From Sphingomonas sp. Leaf22 (GTDB lineage Bacteria > Pseudomonadota > Alphaproteobacteria > Sphingomonadales > Sphingomonadaceae): DNA of 64,000 bases. The stretch covers positions 1-64,000 of the forward strand of contig NZ_LMKP01000010.1 in NCBI RefSeq assembly GCF_001421715.1. The letters run 5' to 3'. Positions 19,738-28,357 of the stretch are shown in pieces; the stretch's first letter is position 1; the number at the start of each line of letters is the position of its first letter. The position numbers and the translations under genes are program-made. The notes beneath the pieces were generated by a model. That model searched no databases. It was not told the DNA's origin and saw only the letters and a program-made list of their open reading frames with translations.

Positions 19738-20136
19738 TTATCGCGTAAACCGCTCGACCACCTCGGCCGGCACGCGGAGCAGTCGCCCGCTCCGACGGTC
19801 GAGCAGTGCCCATGTCGTGCGGGCCTCGACCTTTACCCGCCCATCCGCGCCAGTGAATTGCATCAGCCGGTCGAACCTCGCCCCCTTCGGCGCATCGGCG
19901 ACCCAGGTTTCGGCCGTCACCGTCTCGCCCGCGAGGACGCTGCCGCGATAGTCGATTTCGTGGCGGGTGATGACCCAGACATAGGCGGCATGCTGTTCGG
20001 GCGTGGCCAACGCGTGCCAGTGCGCAACCGCCACGTCCTGAATCCAGCGGACCCAGACGGCGTTGTTGACATGGCCCAGCTCATCGATGTCGTCGGGACC
20101 GGCGGTGATCTGTCGGGTGTAGCGGGGCGCACTCAT
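19738..20136 (-). CDS. Acyl-CoA thioesterase, 4-hydroxybenzoyl-CoA thioesterase (hotdog) family
   Basis: 132 residues from the ATG at 20136. The segment DIDELGHVNNAVWVRWIQDVAVAHW is the hotdog-fold thioesterase signature (FadM/YbgC branch), with an Asp-x-x-x-His-x-Asn pattern at the active site, followed by VITRHEIDYRGSVLAGETVTAETWV. Such enzymes hydrolyse medium- or long-chain acyl-CoA or acyl-ACP. It starts within the stop of the lipoprotein gene (ATGA at 20133-20136). The substrate is not determinable here. Confidence 0.9.
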   Translation of the reverse strand: MSAPRYTRQITAGPDDIDELGHVNNAVWVRWIQDVAVAHWHALATPEQHAAYVWVITRHEIDYRGSVLAGETVTAETWVADAPKGARFDRLMQFTGADGRVKVEARTTWALLDRRSGRLLRVPAEVVERFTR

Positions 20137-20762
20137 GGTGCCGGACGCGGCTTCAGGCCACTGGTCTGGATACGCCATGCCCGTTGTTCGGCGGTCGCGC
20201 CGTCAATATCGCCGGTCCGATGCAGCGTGATCGGTCCGGCGAGCGATACCGGCGTCCCGTCCCGCAGCCGTCCGGTCACCCGGACCGGTATGTCGATATA
20301 GCGTTGCCCGGCCCCGGCATCGATCCGGCCGGGCGTTCCGATCGTCGCGCGATAATCAGCATATCTGGCGAAGGAATCAGCAAACGCCTTCGCCGTCATG
20401 CCGGCTGCCTCGCCACGCCCGTTCCACAGGCGGTAGGCGTCGTCATATCGCCCGCTGCCGATTGCCGCGAAATACTGGTTCAGCACCGCCACCGCTTCCT
20501 GTGGACCCGCTTCGGTCGCGACGGGGTCGGGTGTGGCGACCGAGCGGACTTCGTTGGCCGGGGGCGGGGCCGATACGCCGGGAATGCCGTCGCCGGGCGG
20601 CAGCGTGGTCGACGGCGTCACCGGTGTCGGCGCACCGGAAACCGGGGTCGGTTCGGCGGCAGCGACGGCGGCGTCGTTCGCCGCCGCCATCTCGTTACCC
20701 GCGTCGCCGCCGTCGCACGCCGACAGCAGCACCGCCAGCCCGACGACCGCCGCTATCCTCAC
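20133..20762 (-). CDS. Lipoprotein of unknown function with a possible NTF2-like domain
   Basis: 209 residues starting with GTG (20760-20762) inside the stop of the acidic-protein gene (GTGA overlap). The signal MRIAAVVGLAVLLSAC has lipidated C16. A low-complexity Ala/Pro/Thr/Glu linker runs to about residue 85, then EAVAVLNQYFAAIGSGRYDDAYRLW introduces a domain that looks NTF2-like, with RYIDIPVRVTGRLRDGTPVSLAGPITLHR as its sheet. Function unknown. It is coupled to genes on both sides. Confidence 0.8.
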   Translation of the reverse strand: MRIAAVVGLAVLLSACDGGDAGNEMAAANDAAVAAAEPTPVSGAPTPVTPSTTLPPGDGIPGVSAPPPANEVRSVATPDPVATEAGPQEAVAVLNQYFAAIGSGRYDDAYRLWNGRGEAAGMTAKAFADSFARYADYRATIGTPGRIDAGAGQRYIDIPVRVTGRLRDGTPVSLAGPITLHRTGDIDGATAEQRAWRIQTSGLKPRPAP

Positions 20763-21100
20763 GGTTCGATCGCGTCCCGATCGGCATCGGCAAGGTCGCC
20801 ATCCTCGGGCAGATTGTCCTCGTCGAAATCTTCCTGCAACTCGTCTTCGGCCTGATCGCCCTGACCGGTGATCGTCACCGTCTCGTCCTCTTCGGCGAGT
20901 TCGTCGTCGACCATGTCGAGTTCGTCCTCGTCCTCGTCGTCGGACAGGCCGAGATCGGGTTCGAGGTCGGTCAGGATCGTGCCGTCGCTGGGTCCGTCGC
21001 GGGTCGCTTCGAGGATTTCGGCGCGCTGGCTTTCGTCATAGCCGTCCTCGTCATAGCCGTCGTCGCCCGACCCCTGACCATTTACCTGATGACCACCCAT
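20759..21100 (-). CDS. Highly acidic small protein of unknown function
   Basis: 113 residues, 45 of them Asp or Glu, with a Gly-rich N-terminus (MGGHQVNGQGSGDDGYDEDG) and acidic runs such as DDEDEDELD. No hydrophobic segment, so probably cytoplasmic and largely unstructured. The ATG at 21100 has AGGAG about 8 bases upstream, which supports real translation. It heads an operon with the lipoprotein and the thioesterase, linked by GTGA and ATGA overlaps. Acidic proteins of this kind can mimic DNA or bind cations, but nothing here shows which. I do not recognise a named family. Confidence 0.75.
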   Translation of the reverse strand: MGGHQVNGQGSGDDGYDEDGYDESQRAEILEATRDGPSDGTILTDLEPDLGLSDDEDEDELDMVDDELAEEDETVTITGQGDQAEDELQEDFDEDNLPEDGDLADADRDAIEP

Positions 21101-21154
21101 CGCGTGACTCCTGCTGGTTAGGACAGGGAAACCCGCCGGATCGCGCCCCGGTTC

Positions 21155-22435
21155 CTATCCCCGGCGGAACAGGCGGCCATGTTCGGTACGAAACACGACG
21201 AGCAGCGCGAGGATGCCGAGGAACAGGAACCCGCCATACAGCGGTACGGTGGTGCCGTCGAAGGCCTGACCGATCAGCGCGCCCAATACCGCCCCGCCCA
21301 GCATCGACACGAATCCCTGCAACGACGAGGCGGTGCCGGCGATCGACCCCATATTCTCCATCGCCATCGCCGAGAAATTGGACGAGGCAAGACCGAAACA
21401 GGCCATCATGATCGCCTGCAGGATGATGAAGCTGGTCAGCGATTCGAGACCGGCGAGCGTGATCGCGAGATGGACCGCCGCGACCGCGACCAGCCCCAGC
21501 AGGGCGGCGTGCGAGATCAGCCGCGTGCCGAAGCGCATCACGATCCGCGAATTGAAGAACGACCCCGCCGCCATCGTGCCCGCGACGCAGGCGAACACGA
21601 CCGTCAGCAGCTTGGGTTTGCCGAACGTCACTTCCATGATCTGCTGGATCGATCCGACGAAGCCGAACAGCCCGCCCGACAGCAGCGCCGCCGCGACCGT
21701 ATAGCCGACCGCATACCGATCACGGAGGACGATGCGATAGCCGGAGACGATCCGGCGGGGGTCGAGCGGCGCGCGGTCCGATTCGGCCAGCGTTTCGGGC
21801 ATGCGCAGCACGAACCACGCGAACACCGCGGCGGTGACGATCGCGATCCCGCCGAAGATCCAGCGCCACGATGCGAAGGCCAGCACGAACTGGCCGAAGG
21901 TTGGGGCCAGCACCGGGGCAGCCATGAAGAAGATGAAGGCGAGGCTCATGACCCGCGCCATCGCCCGCCCCGAATAACAGTCGCGCACCAGCGCCACGGT
22001 GACCACGCGTCCGCCCGCCACCGCCGCGCCCGACGCGAATCGTGCGATCAGTAGCAGCACGAAGCTGCCCGATACCGCCGCGACAAGATTGGTGATCGTA
22101 CTGGCGATCAGCGCAAAGATCAGCACTGGCCGCCGGCCATAGCGATCGGCGAGCGGACCATAGGCCAGCTGCGCGATCGAAAAGCCGAGCAGGAACGAGG
22201 TGACGACGAACTGCCGCGTATTGGGTTCGGCGACGCCCAGCGCATCGCCGATCGCGGGCAGCGCGGGCAGCATCGAATCGATGCCGAGCGCGGTCAGCGC
22301 CATCAGCGCCGCGATCAGCGTCACGAACTCGCCGAACGGCAGCGGCGAACGGTCCGCCGATCCTTCGGGGCCGGTGGCGGCGTCGGTCAGCGCGGCGGCG
22401 GTGTCGGGCGACAGGGGATCGGATCGTTGTTGCAT
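21155..22435 (-). CDS. MFS drug exporter, Bcr/CflA family
   Basis: 426 residues from the ATG at 22435, preceded by GGGGA. Twelve hydrophobic segments are visible. LIAALMALTALGIDSMLPALPAIGDAL is the Bcr/CflA helix 1 signature, PLADRYGRRPVLI is MFS motif A between helices 2 and 3, and GGRVVTVALVRDC follows in helix 4-5. The family exports bicyclomycin, chloramphenicol and related compounds by proton antiport. The frame extends 28 codons upstream to 22519, without homology. It is divergent from the oxygenase gene at 22555. Substrate unknown. Confidence 0.92.
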   Translation of the reverse strand: MQQRSDPLSPDTAAALTDAATGPEGSADRSPLPFGEFVTLIAALMALTALGIDSMLPALPAIGDALGVAEPNTRQFVVTSFLLGFSIAQLAYGPLADRYGRRPVLIFALIASTITNLVAAVSGSFVLLLIARFASGAAVAGGRVVTVALVRDCYSGRAMARVMSLAFIFFMAAPVLAPTFGQFVLAFASWRWIFGGIAIVTAAVFAWFVLRMPETLAESDRAPLDPRRIVSGYRIVLRDRYAVGYTVAAALLSGGLFGFVGSIQQIMEVTFGKPKLLTVVFACVAGTMAAGSFFNSRIVMRFGTRLISHAALLGLVAVAAVHLAITLAGLESLTSFIILQAIMMACFGLASSNFSAMAMENMGSIAGTASSLQGFVSMLGGAVLGALIGQAFDGTTVPLYGGFLFLGILALLVVFRTEHGRLFRRG

Positions 22436-22554
22436 CGCATCATCCCCATGCCGGAACTCGCGCGCTGCGTCACGCAAAGGATGACCCTGTTCGTGGGCGG
22501 GCCGGGCGTCTATCTTCATGGCTACGTTCCGGTATCTTTCAGGATTTGAGACCC

Positions 22555-23508
22555 ATGGCCGACACGCCGCTTTCGCAGGTTCCGTTGATTTCGATGGCGC
22601 AGGCGGATCGGGACCCCGATGGCTTTGCCCGCGATTTCGGCGGTTCGTTCCAACGCTTCGGGTTCGCGATGGTATCCGACCATGGCGTCGATCAGGACGT
22701 CATCGACCGTGCGTGGGCGATGACCAAGGCGTTCTTCGACCTGCCCGAGGACGAAAAGCGCGGCTATTTCGTCGAGGGCGGCGGCGGCGCGCGCGGCTAT
22801 ACCCCGTTCAAGACCGAGATCGCCAAGGGCGCGACCCATGTCGATCTGAAGGAGTTCTGGCATGTCGGCCGCGAACTCGTGGCCGGCCACCGCTATGGCG
22901 ACGTCATGCCCGCCAATGTCTGGCCCGACCGGCCGGAGGGGTTTCGCGAGGCATTCCTCGACCTGTTCGCCGCGCTGGATGCGGCGGGCGACCGGTTGCT
23001 GTCGGCGATCGCGCGCTATCTCGGGCTGGAGCCGAACTGGTTCGACCCTGCGGTGAAGGACGGCAATTCGGTGCTGCGCCTGCTGCACTATCCGCCGGTT
23101 GCGGCCGATGCGCCCGAGGTGCGCGCCGGCGCGCATGAGGACATCAACCTCATCACCCTGTTGCTGGGGGCCGAGGAAGCGGGTCTCGAACTGCTCGACC
23201 GCGATGGTCGCTGGCTGCCGGTCGCGCCACCGCCCGGCGCGATGGTCGTCAATGTCGGCGACATGCTGCAACGGCTGACCAACCACGTCCTGCCCTCGAC
23301 CACTCACCGCGTCGTCAATCCGGCCCCCGAACGGCGTGGCCATTCGCGCTATTCGATGCCGTTCTTCCTGCACCCCGCGCCCGATTTCTTGATCGAGACG
23401 CTGCCGGCCTGTGTCTCGGACGAACGCTCCAATCGCTACGAAACGCCGATCACCGCGCACGACTATCTGTATCAGCGGCTGGTGGAGATCGGTCTCATCA
23501 AGCCATAA
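22555..23508 (+). CDS. Isopenicillin N synthase family 2OG-Fe(II)-type oxygenase
   Basis: 317 residues. The N-terminal DIOX_N region (QRFGFAMVSDHGVDQDVIDRAW, KAFFDLPEDEKRGYF) and C-terminal 2OG-Fe(II) domain are both clear. Iron ligands are His and Asp in AGAHEDINLITLLL and His in STTHRVVNP, and the RYSMPFFLHP segment carries the Arg-x-Ser co-substrate motif. Homologues are common in proteobacteria; true IPNS activity is unlikely and the substrate is unknown. The ATG at 22555 has AGGA 10 bases upstream; a TTG three codons earlier is the other option. A family B repeat pair follows the stop. Confidence 0.9.
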   Translation: MADTPLSQVPLISMAQADRDPDGFARDFGGSFQRFGFAMVSDHGVDQDVIDRAWAMTKAFFDLPEDEKRGYFVEGGGGARGYTPFKTEIAKGATHVDLKEFWHVGRELVAGHRYGDVMPANVWPDRPEGFREAFLDLFAALDAAGDRLLSAIARYLGLEPNWFDPAVKDGNSVLRLLHYPPVAADAPEVRAGAHEDINLITLLLGAEEAGLELLDRDGRWLPVAPPPGAMVVNVGDMLQRLTNHVLPSTTHRVVNPAPERRGHSRYSMPFFLHPAPDFLIETLPACVSDERSNRYETPITAHDYLYQRLVEIGLIKP

Positions 23509-23520
23509 GCCGTCCTCCCT

Positions 23521-23613
23521 GTCATTCCCGCGAAGGCGGGAATCCATGAACGCTGTCGTCGCGATTCGTTCGAGACGCCGGCGTCTATGGATCCCCGCCG
23601 GCGCGGGGATGAC
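23521..23613. repeat. Inverted pair of REP-like palindromes, family B
   Basis: Unit 1 (23521-23547, GTCATTCCCGCGAAGGCGGG) and unit 2 (23587-23613, ATGGATCCCCGCCGGCGCGG) face each other, starting 12 bases after the oxygenase stop. Unit 2 is a diverged copy. The pair precedes the hom leader hairpin. Confidence 0.8.
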
Positions 23614-23671
23614 GATGGGTGTACCCAACGCCCTTCCCCTTCCGTGTCCCACCCATTAGAGACACGAAACC

Positions 23672-23698
23672 GGCCGGAGCATCCCTCCGGCCGCAATT
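23672..23698 (+). terminator. Hairpin terminator upstream of hom
   Basis: A perfect 8-bp stem (23672-23679 GGCCGGAG with 23685-23692) and 5-base loop is followed by GCAATTTTA, fitting a weak intrinsic terminator. It lies 27 bases before the hom start, so it either ends transcripts from the oxygenase side or acts in the hom leader. No leader peptide rich in Thr or Met codons was seen, so attenuation is not supported. Confidence 0.55.
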
Positions 23699-23724
23699 TT
23701 ATGTCGTAACGAACCGAGGATATC

Positions 23725-25017
23725 ATGACCGAACCGCTCCGCGTCGCCATCGCCGGCCTTGGAACCGTGGGTGCGGGCGTGATTCGGTTGATCGAGACCA
23801 ACGGCGCGCTGATCGCCCGCCGCGCCGGTCGCCCGATCGAAGTCGTCGCGGTATCGGCGCGCGACCGCAGTCGGGATCGCGGCGTCGACCTGTCGCGCTA
23901 CCAATGGGTCGACGACACCGCCGCGCTGGTGCAGGCGGGCGATGCCGATGTCGTGGTCGAATTGATCGGCGGATCGGATGGCCCGGCGCTGACGCTGGCG
24001 CGCGGCGCACTGGCGGCGGGCAAGAGCTTCGTCACCGCCAACAAGGCGATGATCGCGCATCACGGCCTCGAACTGGCGAAGGCCGCCGAGGGCAAGGGCG
24101 TCGCGCTGAAGTTCGAGGCGGCGGTCGCGGGCGGCGTGCCGGTCGTCAAGGGCCTGCGCGAAGGCGCGGCGGCCAACGAGATTTCGCAGGTCTTCGGCAT
24201 CCTTAACGGTACCTGCAACTTCATCCTGTCGAAGATGGAGGCCGAGGGGCGCGATTTCGCCGAAGTGCTGGCCGAGGCGCAGGCGCTGGGTTTTGCCGAA
24301 GCCGATCCGAGCTTCGACATCGACGGCGTCGATGCCGCGCACAAGCTGTCGATCCTCGCCAGCCTCGCGTTCAACACCCAGCCGGCGTTCGATGCGGTGG
24401 CGGTCACCGGCATCCGCCATGTGCTGGCCGCCGATATCGCCGAAGCGGCGGCGCTCGGCTATCGCATCCGGCTGGTCGGGGTGGGGGAAGCGGGGCCGCG
24501 TGGGCTGTTCCAACGGGTCCATCCCCACCTCGTGCCGCTCGACCATCCGCTGGCGCATGTCACCGGATCGCTGAACGCCGTGGTCGCCGAGGGTAATTTC
24601 GTTGGCCGCCTGTTCTTTCAGGGGCGCGGTGCCGGCGATGGGCCGACGGCCAGCGCGGTGGTCGCCGACCTGATCGACATCGCCCGTGGCGAATTTGGCC
24701 CGCCCTATGCCATGCCGGTCGCCGACCTGACCCCGGCGGCCCCCGAACCGACCGGCGACCGTCGCGGCCGCGCCTATCTGCGGTTGCAGGTCACCGACAA
24801 GGTCGGCGTCCTCGCCGAAATCGCCGCAGCGATGCGCGATGCCGGCGTATCGATCGAAAGCCTGATCCAGCGCGGCGCGAATGCCGATGGCAGCGTGCTG
24901 GTCGCGATCGTCACCCATGAAGGGCCGGAGCGCAGCGTCGCGCAGGCACTGGAGAAGCTGGAAAGCTCGACCAGCGTGCTTGGCCGACCGATGTGGATGC
25001 ACGTGCTGGGCGCGTGA
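23725..25017 (+). CDS. hom: Homoserine dehydrogenase
   Basis: 430 residues, with the layout of the monofunctional enzyme: N-terminal Rossmann domain (RVAIAGLGTVGAGVIRLI), catalytic domain with VTANKAMIAHHGLELA, AAVAGGVPVVKGLREG and the GILNGTCNFILSKM signature, and a C-terminal ACT domain from about residue 350 (RAYLRLQVTDKVGVLAEIAAAM) that usually senses threonine. It reduces aspartate semialdehyde to homoserine, feeding threonine and, through metX at 11 kb, methionine. GAGGATATC precedes the ATG. It stands alone between repeat-rich gaps. Confidence 0.97.
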   Translation: MTEPLRVAIAGLGTVGAGVIRLIETNGALIARRAGRPIEVVAVSARDRSRDRGVDLSRYQWVDDTAALVQAGDADVVVELIGGSDGPALTLARGALAAGKSFVTANKAMIAHHGLELAKAAEGKGVALKFEAAVAGGVPVVKGLREGAAANEISQVFGILNGTCNFILSKMEAEGRDFAEVLAEAQALGFAEADPSFDIDGVDAAHKLSILASLAFNTQPAFDAVAVTGIRHVLAADIAEAAALGYRIRLVGVGEAGPRGLFQRVHPHLVPLDHPLAHVTGSLNAVVAEGNFVGRLFFQGRGAGDGPTASAVVADLIDIARGEFGPPYAMPVADLTPAAPEPTGDRRGRAYLRLQVTDKVGVLAEIAAAMRDAGVSIESLIQRGANADGSVLVAIVTHEGPERSVAQALEKLESSTSVLGRPMWMHVLGA

Positions 25018-25340
25018 GCGTCGCGCAGCGTAGTAGTCTGTCGCGATTGTCGAGGGTGCCGGGCTGGCGTCTGGAGGTGCCTACCGGCGCCCTCCGACAC
25101 AGGCGGGGGAAAGGGCCACGGGCGCGAGCAGTAGTGCTGCCCGGCTCCGGGCCCCCGCTTGCGCAGGAGTACGGCGCACGCGAGGTTAAGCGTGCGGCAT
25201 CCCCGGTAACGCCGTAAGCTAGGACCGATCGACATTCATCTGTCAGGCCAGCGACCTGCTCCCCTCCCTGACAAGGGAGGGGAGAAGTCGAAACTGTACT
25301 GAGTGCCGATCGGCCCTAGCTACCGGTCAGCGAACCGCCT
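25018..25340. other. 323-bp intergenic region with decayed repeats, no gene
   Basis: Between hom and the convergent secreted-protein gene there is no supported coding sequence. A decayed family A-like unit lies at about 25137-25180 (GGGCCCCCGCTTGCGCAGGA), and a perfect family D palindrome at 25259-25284. The short open frames here have repeat composition. Confidence 0.7.
25259..25284. repeat. Palindrome, family D
   Basis: CTCCCCTCCCTGACAAGGGA followed by GGGGAG forms a near-perfect hairpin with the small TGACA loop. The same sequence recurs twice, facing, at 59067-59174 next to the MATE and TetR genes. Confidence 0.85.
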
Positions 25341-25739
25341 TCACGGCAGCGGGACATTCGCCTCGGCATCGCGCCGTGCGCGACGTTCCGCCCGTGCGGC
25401 ATTGGCGCGCTGGACGAAGCATCCCGTCTGCCCGCCGACACCGGCGGTCGAGCAGCTGCCGATCCCGCTTGCACCCGCGTTCAGATTGTCGCCAACGCGC
25501 GTTGCCCAGCTTTCGCCGTCGCGGGTCGGTTCGACGTCGCGCAATTCCTTGGGAATACGGAACCGTTCCTGCTCGCCACGGCGGACGCAGACCACGATCT
25601 CTTCACCATCGGCGTTGGTCGGGCATTTGTCGTTGCCATAGATGACCATCGTACCGTTGCGGACCTGCGCGTCGGCAGGCACCGCCGGCATGGCAAAGGC
25701 GACGATCGCGGCGGCACCGGCCAGAAACATGCGGGTCAT
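25341..25739 (-). CDS. Small secreted protein of unknown function
   Basis: 132 residues from the ATG at 25739, chosen for its strong AGGAGGA sequence about 8 bases upstream. The signal peptide (TRMFLAGAAAIVAFAMPAVPADAQ) ends at about residue 25. The mature protein has four cysteines (KCPTN, VVCVR, GSCSTAG, TGCFV) that could form two disulfides, and a charged Arg/Ala C-terminus (RANAARAERRARRD). The layout recalls small periplasmic proteins common in sphingomonads. No function can be assigned. Confidence 0.82.
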   Translation of the reverse strand: MTRMFLAGAAAIVAFAMPAVPADAQVRNGTMVIYGNDKCPTNADGEEIVVCVRRGEQERFRIPKELRDVEPTRDGESWATRVGDNLNAGASGIGSCSTAGVGGQTGCFVQRANAARAERRARRDAEANVPLP

Positions 25740-25774
25740 CACAAAATCCTCCTGTCGGGGTAACGCCCCGACGA

Positions 25775-26314
25775 TCAAATGCGTTTCGAAACTTCGATGG
25801 CGATGCGGCAGCCCGCGCGGATCGCCGCCGACAGCAGCGGATAGGCGGGCGCGCGTTCGGCACCATGCGCCAGCGCCGCTTCCTTATGCTCCAGTTCCTC
25901 GGCCTGGAATTTCCGGATCGCGGCCCCGAGTTCGGGATCGTCGTCGCCCAGTTCGGCGAGTTGATCCTCATAATGCTTGTCGATCTCGGTCTCGACGGCG
26001 GCGGTACACGCCATTGCCGCCTCCGGCCCGAGCGCCGCCGTCGCCGCACCCAATGCGAAGCCGGCGACGTCCCAGATCGGCTGGATGATCGTCGGCCGCA
26101 CGCCGCGTTCGGCGATCAGCGCGTCGAAATAGGCGCGGTGTTCCGCCTCCTGCAACGCCATGCCCTGGATCGCCGCCGACATCGGGCTGCGGTCGCCCAT
26201 CACCGCCAGCTGTCCGGCATAGATGCGCGTCGCGCCATATTCACCCGCCTGATCAACGCGGATCATCGATCGGACCCCGCCCGGCCGGGGATCGCCGGGT
26301 CGCCACTTGCTCAT
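25775..26314 (-). CDS. coq7: Demethoxyubiquinone hydroxylase (COQ7 family)
   Basis: 179 residues. Coq7 is a di-iron monooxygenase hydroxylating the benzoquinone ring late in ubiquinone synthesis. Carboxylate and His ligands are visible in RVDQAGEYGATRIYAGQ, MALQEAEHRAYFDAL, AAVETEIDKHYEDQL and EELEHKEAALAHG, the four-helix EXXH pattern of the family. The ATG at 26314 overlaps the dsbB stop (ATGA at 26311-26314); the frame is open upstream. Alphaproteobacteria often use Coq7 for this step. Confidence 0.95.
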   Translation of the reverse strand: MSKWRPGDPRPGGVRSMIRVDQAGEYGATRIYAGQLAVMGDRSPMSAAIQGMALQEAEHRAYFDALIAERGVRPTIIQPIWDVAGFALGAATAALGPEAAMACTAAVETEIDKHYEDQLAELGDDDPELGAAIRKFQAEELEHKEAALAHGAERAPAYPLLSAAIRAGCRIAIEVSKRI

Positions 26315-26790
26315 GTCCGCCTCCGTGTCGCCAGCATCAGCACCACCAACGCACCGGTGATCGAAAAGATCGCGTTGAATCCGGCCAGCGAGATGCCGAG
26401 CACCGACCATTGCGGCACGTCGCAGCGTACCACCGGTTGCCGGACGATCGCCGCCAGCAAATCGCCGCCGGTCGCATGCAGCGTGTTCGCGCAGGCGGTG
26501 ACCCCCTGCCACCAATGATATTCGACGCCGGCGTGGAACACCCCGATCAGCCCGCTGGTCAATATGCCGAGCGCCGCAAGGATCACCAGCAGCCGTTTCG
26601 CCGAGGTACGCGGCGCGAAGAACGACAGCGCCGCGAGCACGATCGCCGCATAATGCGGCCAGCGTTGCCAATGGCACATCTCGCACGGGTACAGCCCGCC
26701 CAGATATTGCGAGCCGAGCGCCCCCGCGATCAGCATGAGCGGCAGCAGCAGCGCGATCCAGCGCGCGAGCGGCAGGTCGTTGGCGCGCAT
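26311..26790 (-). CDS. dsbB: Disulfide bond formation protein DsbB
   Basis: 159 residues with four hydrophobic helices. DsbB reoxidises periplasmic DsbA and passes electrons to quinones. The first periplasmic loop has the CxxC pair C36/C39 in PCEMCHWQRW, and the second has C100 (GVTACANTL) and C123 (VVRCDVP), the four cysteines needed for electron transfer. It overlaps coq7, a quinone-synthesis gene, which suits its need for ubiquinone. The ctpA stop is four bases upstream of its start. Confidence 0.93.
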   Translation of the reverse strand: MRANDLPLARWIALLLPLMLIAGALGSQYLGGLYPCEMCHWQRWPHYAAIVLAALSFFAPRTSAKRLLVILAALGILTSGLIGVFHAGVEYHWWQGVTACANTLHATGGDLLAAIVRQPVVRCDVPQWSVLGISLAGFNAIFSITGALVVLMLATRRRT

Positions 26791-26794
26791 CGGT

Positions 26795-28147
26795 TCAGCG
26801 CTTGCCGGGCTTGGGCGCGGCGGCGGCCATCCGCGTCGTCGGCCCGACCCGGCCCATCGTCTGCAACGCGTAATAGAGCTGGAAATCGTCGACGCCGCGC
26901 TTCTTCAGCGATTCGGCGGTTTCGGCGAAGCGCGGATCGTCCTTCGTATCCTCGGTCAGCGTCTTGTCGTCGATGCCGGCTTCGTTGACCAGATGCCGGC
27001 GCAGATCGGCCTCGCGGTACACCGGACGGCTCTTGTAATCGGGGTCCGAAATCTGCGGTACCTTCAGGTCGGGGTCGATGCCGCCTTCCTGGACCGACCG
27101 GCCCGATGGCGTATGATAGCGGGCGGTGGTCAGGCGCAGCGCGGTGTTCTTCGACAGGTCGAAGATCGACTGGACCGATCCCTTGCCGAAGCTGCGCTCG
27201 CCCATTACGATCGCACGGTGATGGTCCTGCAACGCGCCGGCGACGATTTCCGATGCCGATGCCGTCCCCGGATTGGTCAGCACGATGATCGGCAGCCCCT
27301 GCGCCAGATCGCCCGGCACCATTTCCTCGGCGAAATAGCGTTCGGTATCCGCCTTGTCGCGGCCGCGCTGCGACACGATCTCACCGCGCGCCAGGAAGGT
27401 GTCGGACACCTCGATCGCCTGCGTCAGCAGCCCGCCGCCATTGTCGCGCAGGTCGATGACATAGCCCTTCGGCTTGTGGCCCAGCGCCTTGTCGATCCCG
27501 GCGATCGCGGCGCGGGTATCGGCCCCGGTCGTCTCGCTGAAGGTGTTGATGTTGATGACGCCGATGCCGTCCTTCACTTCCCACTTCACCGGCTTCTGCA
27601 CGATCGTGCTGCGCACCAGCGTCAGTTCGATCGGCTTGTCGCGGCCGGGGCGGACGATGGTCAGCGATACCTTCGACCCCGTCGGCCCGCGCATCTGCGC
27701 GACCGCTTCGTCCAGCGTGCCGCCGACGATCAGCTTGCCGTCGACATGGGTGATATAGTCGCCCGACTTGATGCCCGCGCGTGCCGCCGGCGTATCCTCG
27801 GTCGGGGTGATGACCTTGACCGCGCCGTCCTCCATCGTGACCGACAGGCCGAGGCCCGAATAATTGCCGCTCGTGGCGATGCGGAGATTCTCGAAATCCT
27901 TGGCGTCGAGGTAGCTGGAATGCGGGTCGAGCGCGGCCAGCATGCCGCGCATCGCCCCTTCCATCAGCGTCTTGTCGTCGACCTTGTCGACGTAGCTCGC
28001 CTTCACCCGGTTATAGACGTCCATGAAGTTATCGAGTTCGCGAAAGCTGCCGGCATCGGCCTGCGCCATCGCGCCGGTCGCGACGGGGACCAGCGCCAGC
28101 GCGCCGACGATCGCGGTAGCCTGAAGAAACGGACGGGACATACGCAT
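26795..28147 (-). CDS. ctpA: Carboxy-terminal processing protease, S41 family
   Basis: 450 residues. Signal peptide at about 1-28 (FLQATAIVGALALVPVATG, AMAQ). A PDZ domain lies at about 95-180 (YSGLGLSVTMEDGAVKVITP, AGIKSGDYITHVDG), then the peptidase core with RDNGGGLL. The catalytic dyad is S297 in PGTASASEIVAGAL and K322 in RSFGKGSV, 25 residues apart as in CtpA. It trims or degrades periplasmic proteins, often envelope regulators. The ATG at 28147 is preferred; 28141 is a second in-frame ATG, and the frame is open further upstream. Confidence 0.95.
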   Translation of the reverse strand: MRMSRPFLQATAIVGALALVPVATGAMAQADAGSFRELDNFMDVYNRVKASYVDKVDDKTLMEGAMRGMLAALDPHSSYLDAKDFENLRIATSGNYSGLGLSVTMEDGAVKVITPTEDTPAARAGIKSGDYITHVDGKLIVGGTLDEAVAQMRGPTGSKVSLTIVRPGRDKPIELTLVRSTIVQKPVKWEVKDGIGVININTFSETTGADTRAAIAGIDKALGHKPKGYVIDLRDNGGGLLTQAIEVSDTFLARGEIVSQRGRDKADTERYFAEEMVPGDLAQGLPIIVLTNPGTASASEIVAGALQDHHRAIVMGERSFGKGSVQSIFDLSKNTALRLTTARYHTPSGRSVQEGGIDPDLKVPQISDPDYKSRPVYREADLRRHLVNEAGIDDKTLTEDTKDDPRFAETAESLKKRGVDDFQLYYALQTMGRVGPTTRMAAAAPKPGKR

Positions 28148-28320
28148 ATACGCTTGATGCTTTCGACTGCGGTACGGAAGCCACACTAGCTGGAAATCGT
28201 CCGGCGATCAAAGCGGCGATGGCCTGAACCGGAGATGGACGACGCGGGGGCGGATGCAAGCGGTTTTCCGCCGTTGCCGGAGAGTGTGTCTGGAAACGCG
28301 CGGAGCGGGCCGGCACCGCT

Positions 28321-28340
28321 AAACGCGCAACCGCGCGTTT
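28321..28340 (-). terminator. Hairpin downstream of the envC-like gene
   Basis: A perfect 8-bp stem (AAACGCGC pairing with GCGCGTTT) with a 4-base loop lies 17 bases beyond the stop of the envC-like gene. On the minus strand it ends in GTTTAG, so it is a modest terminator candidate for the proA-envC operon before ctpA. Confidence 0.5.
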
Positions 28341-28357
28341 TCGAACAGCCTTCCTCG

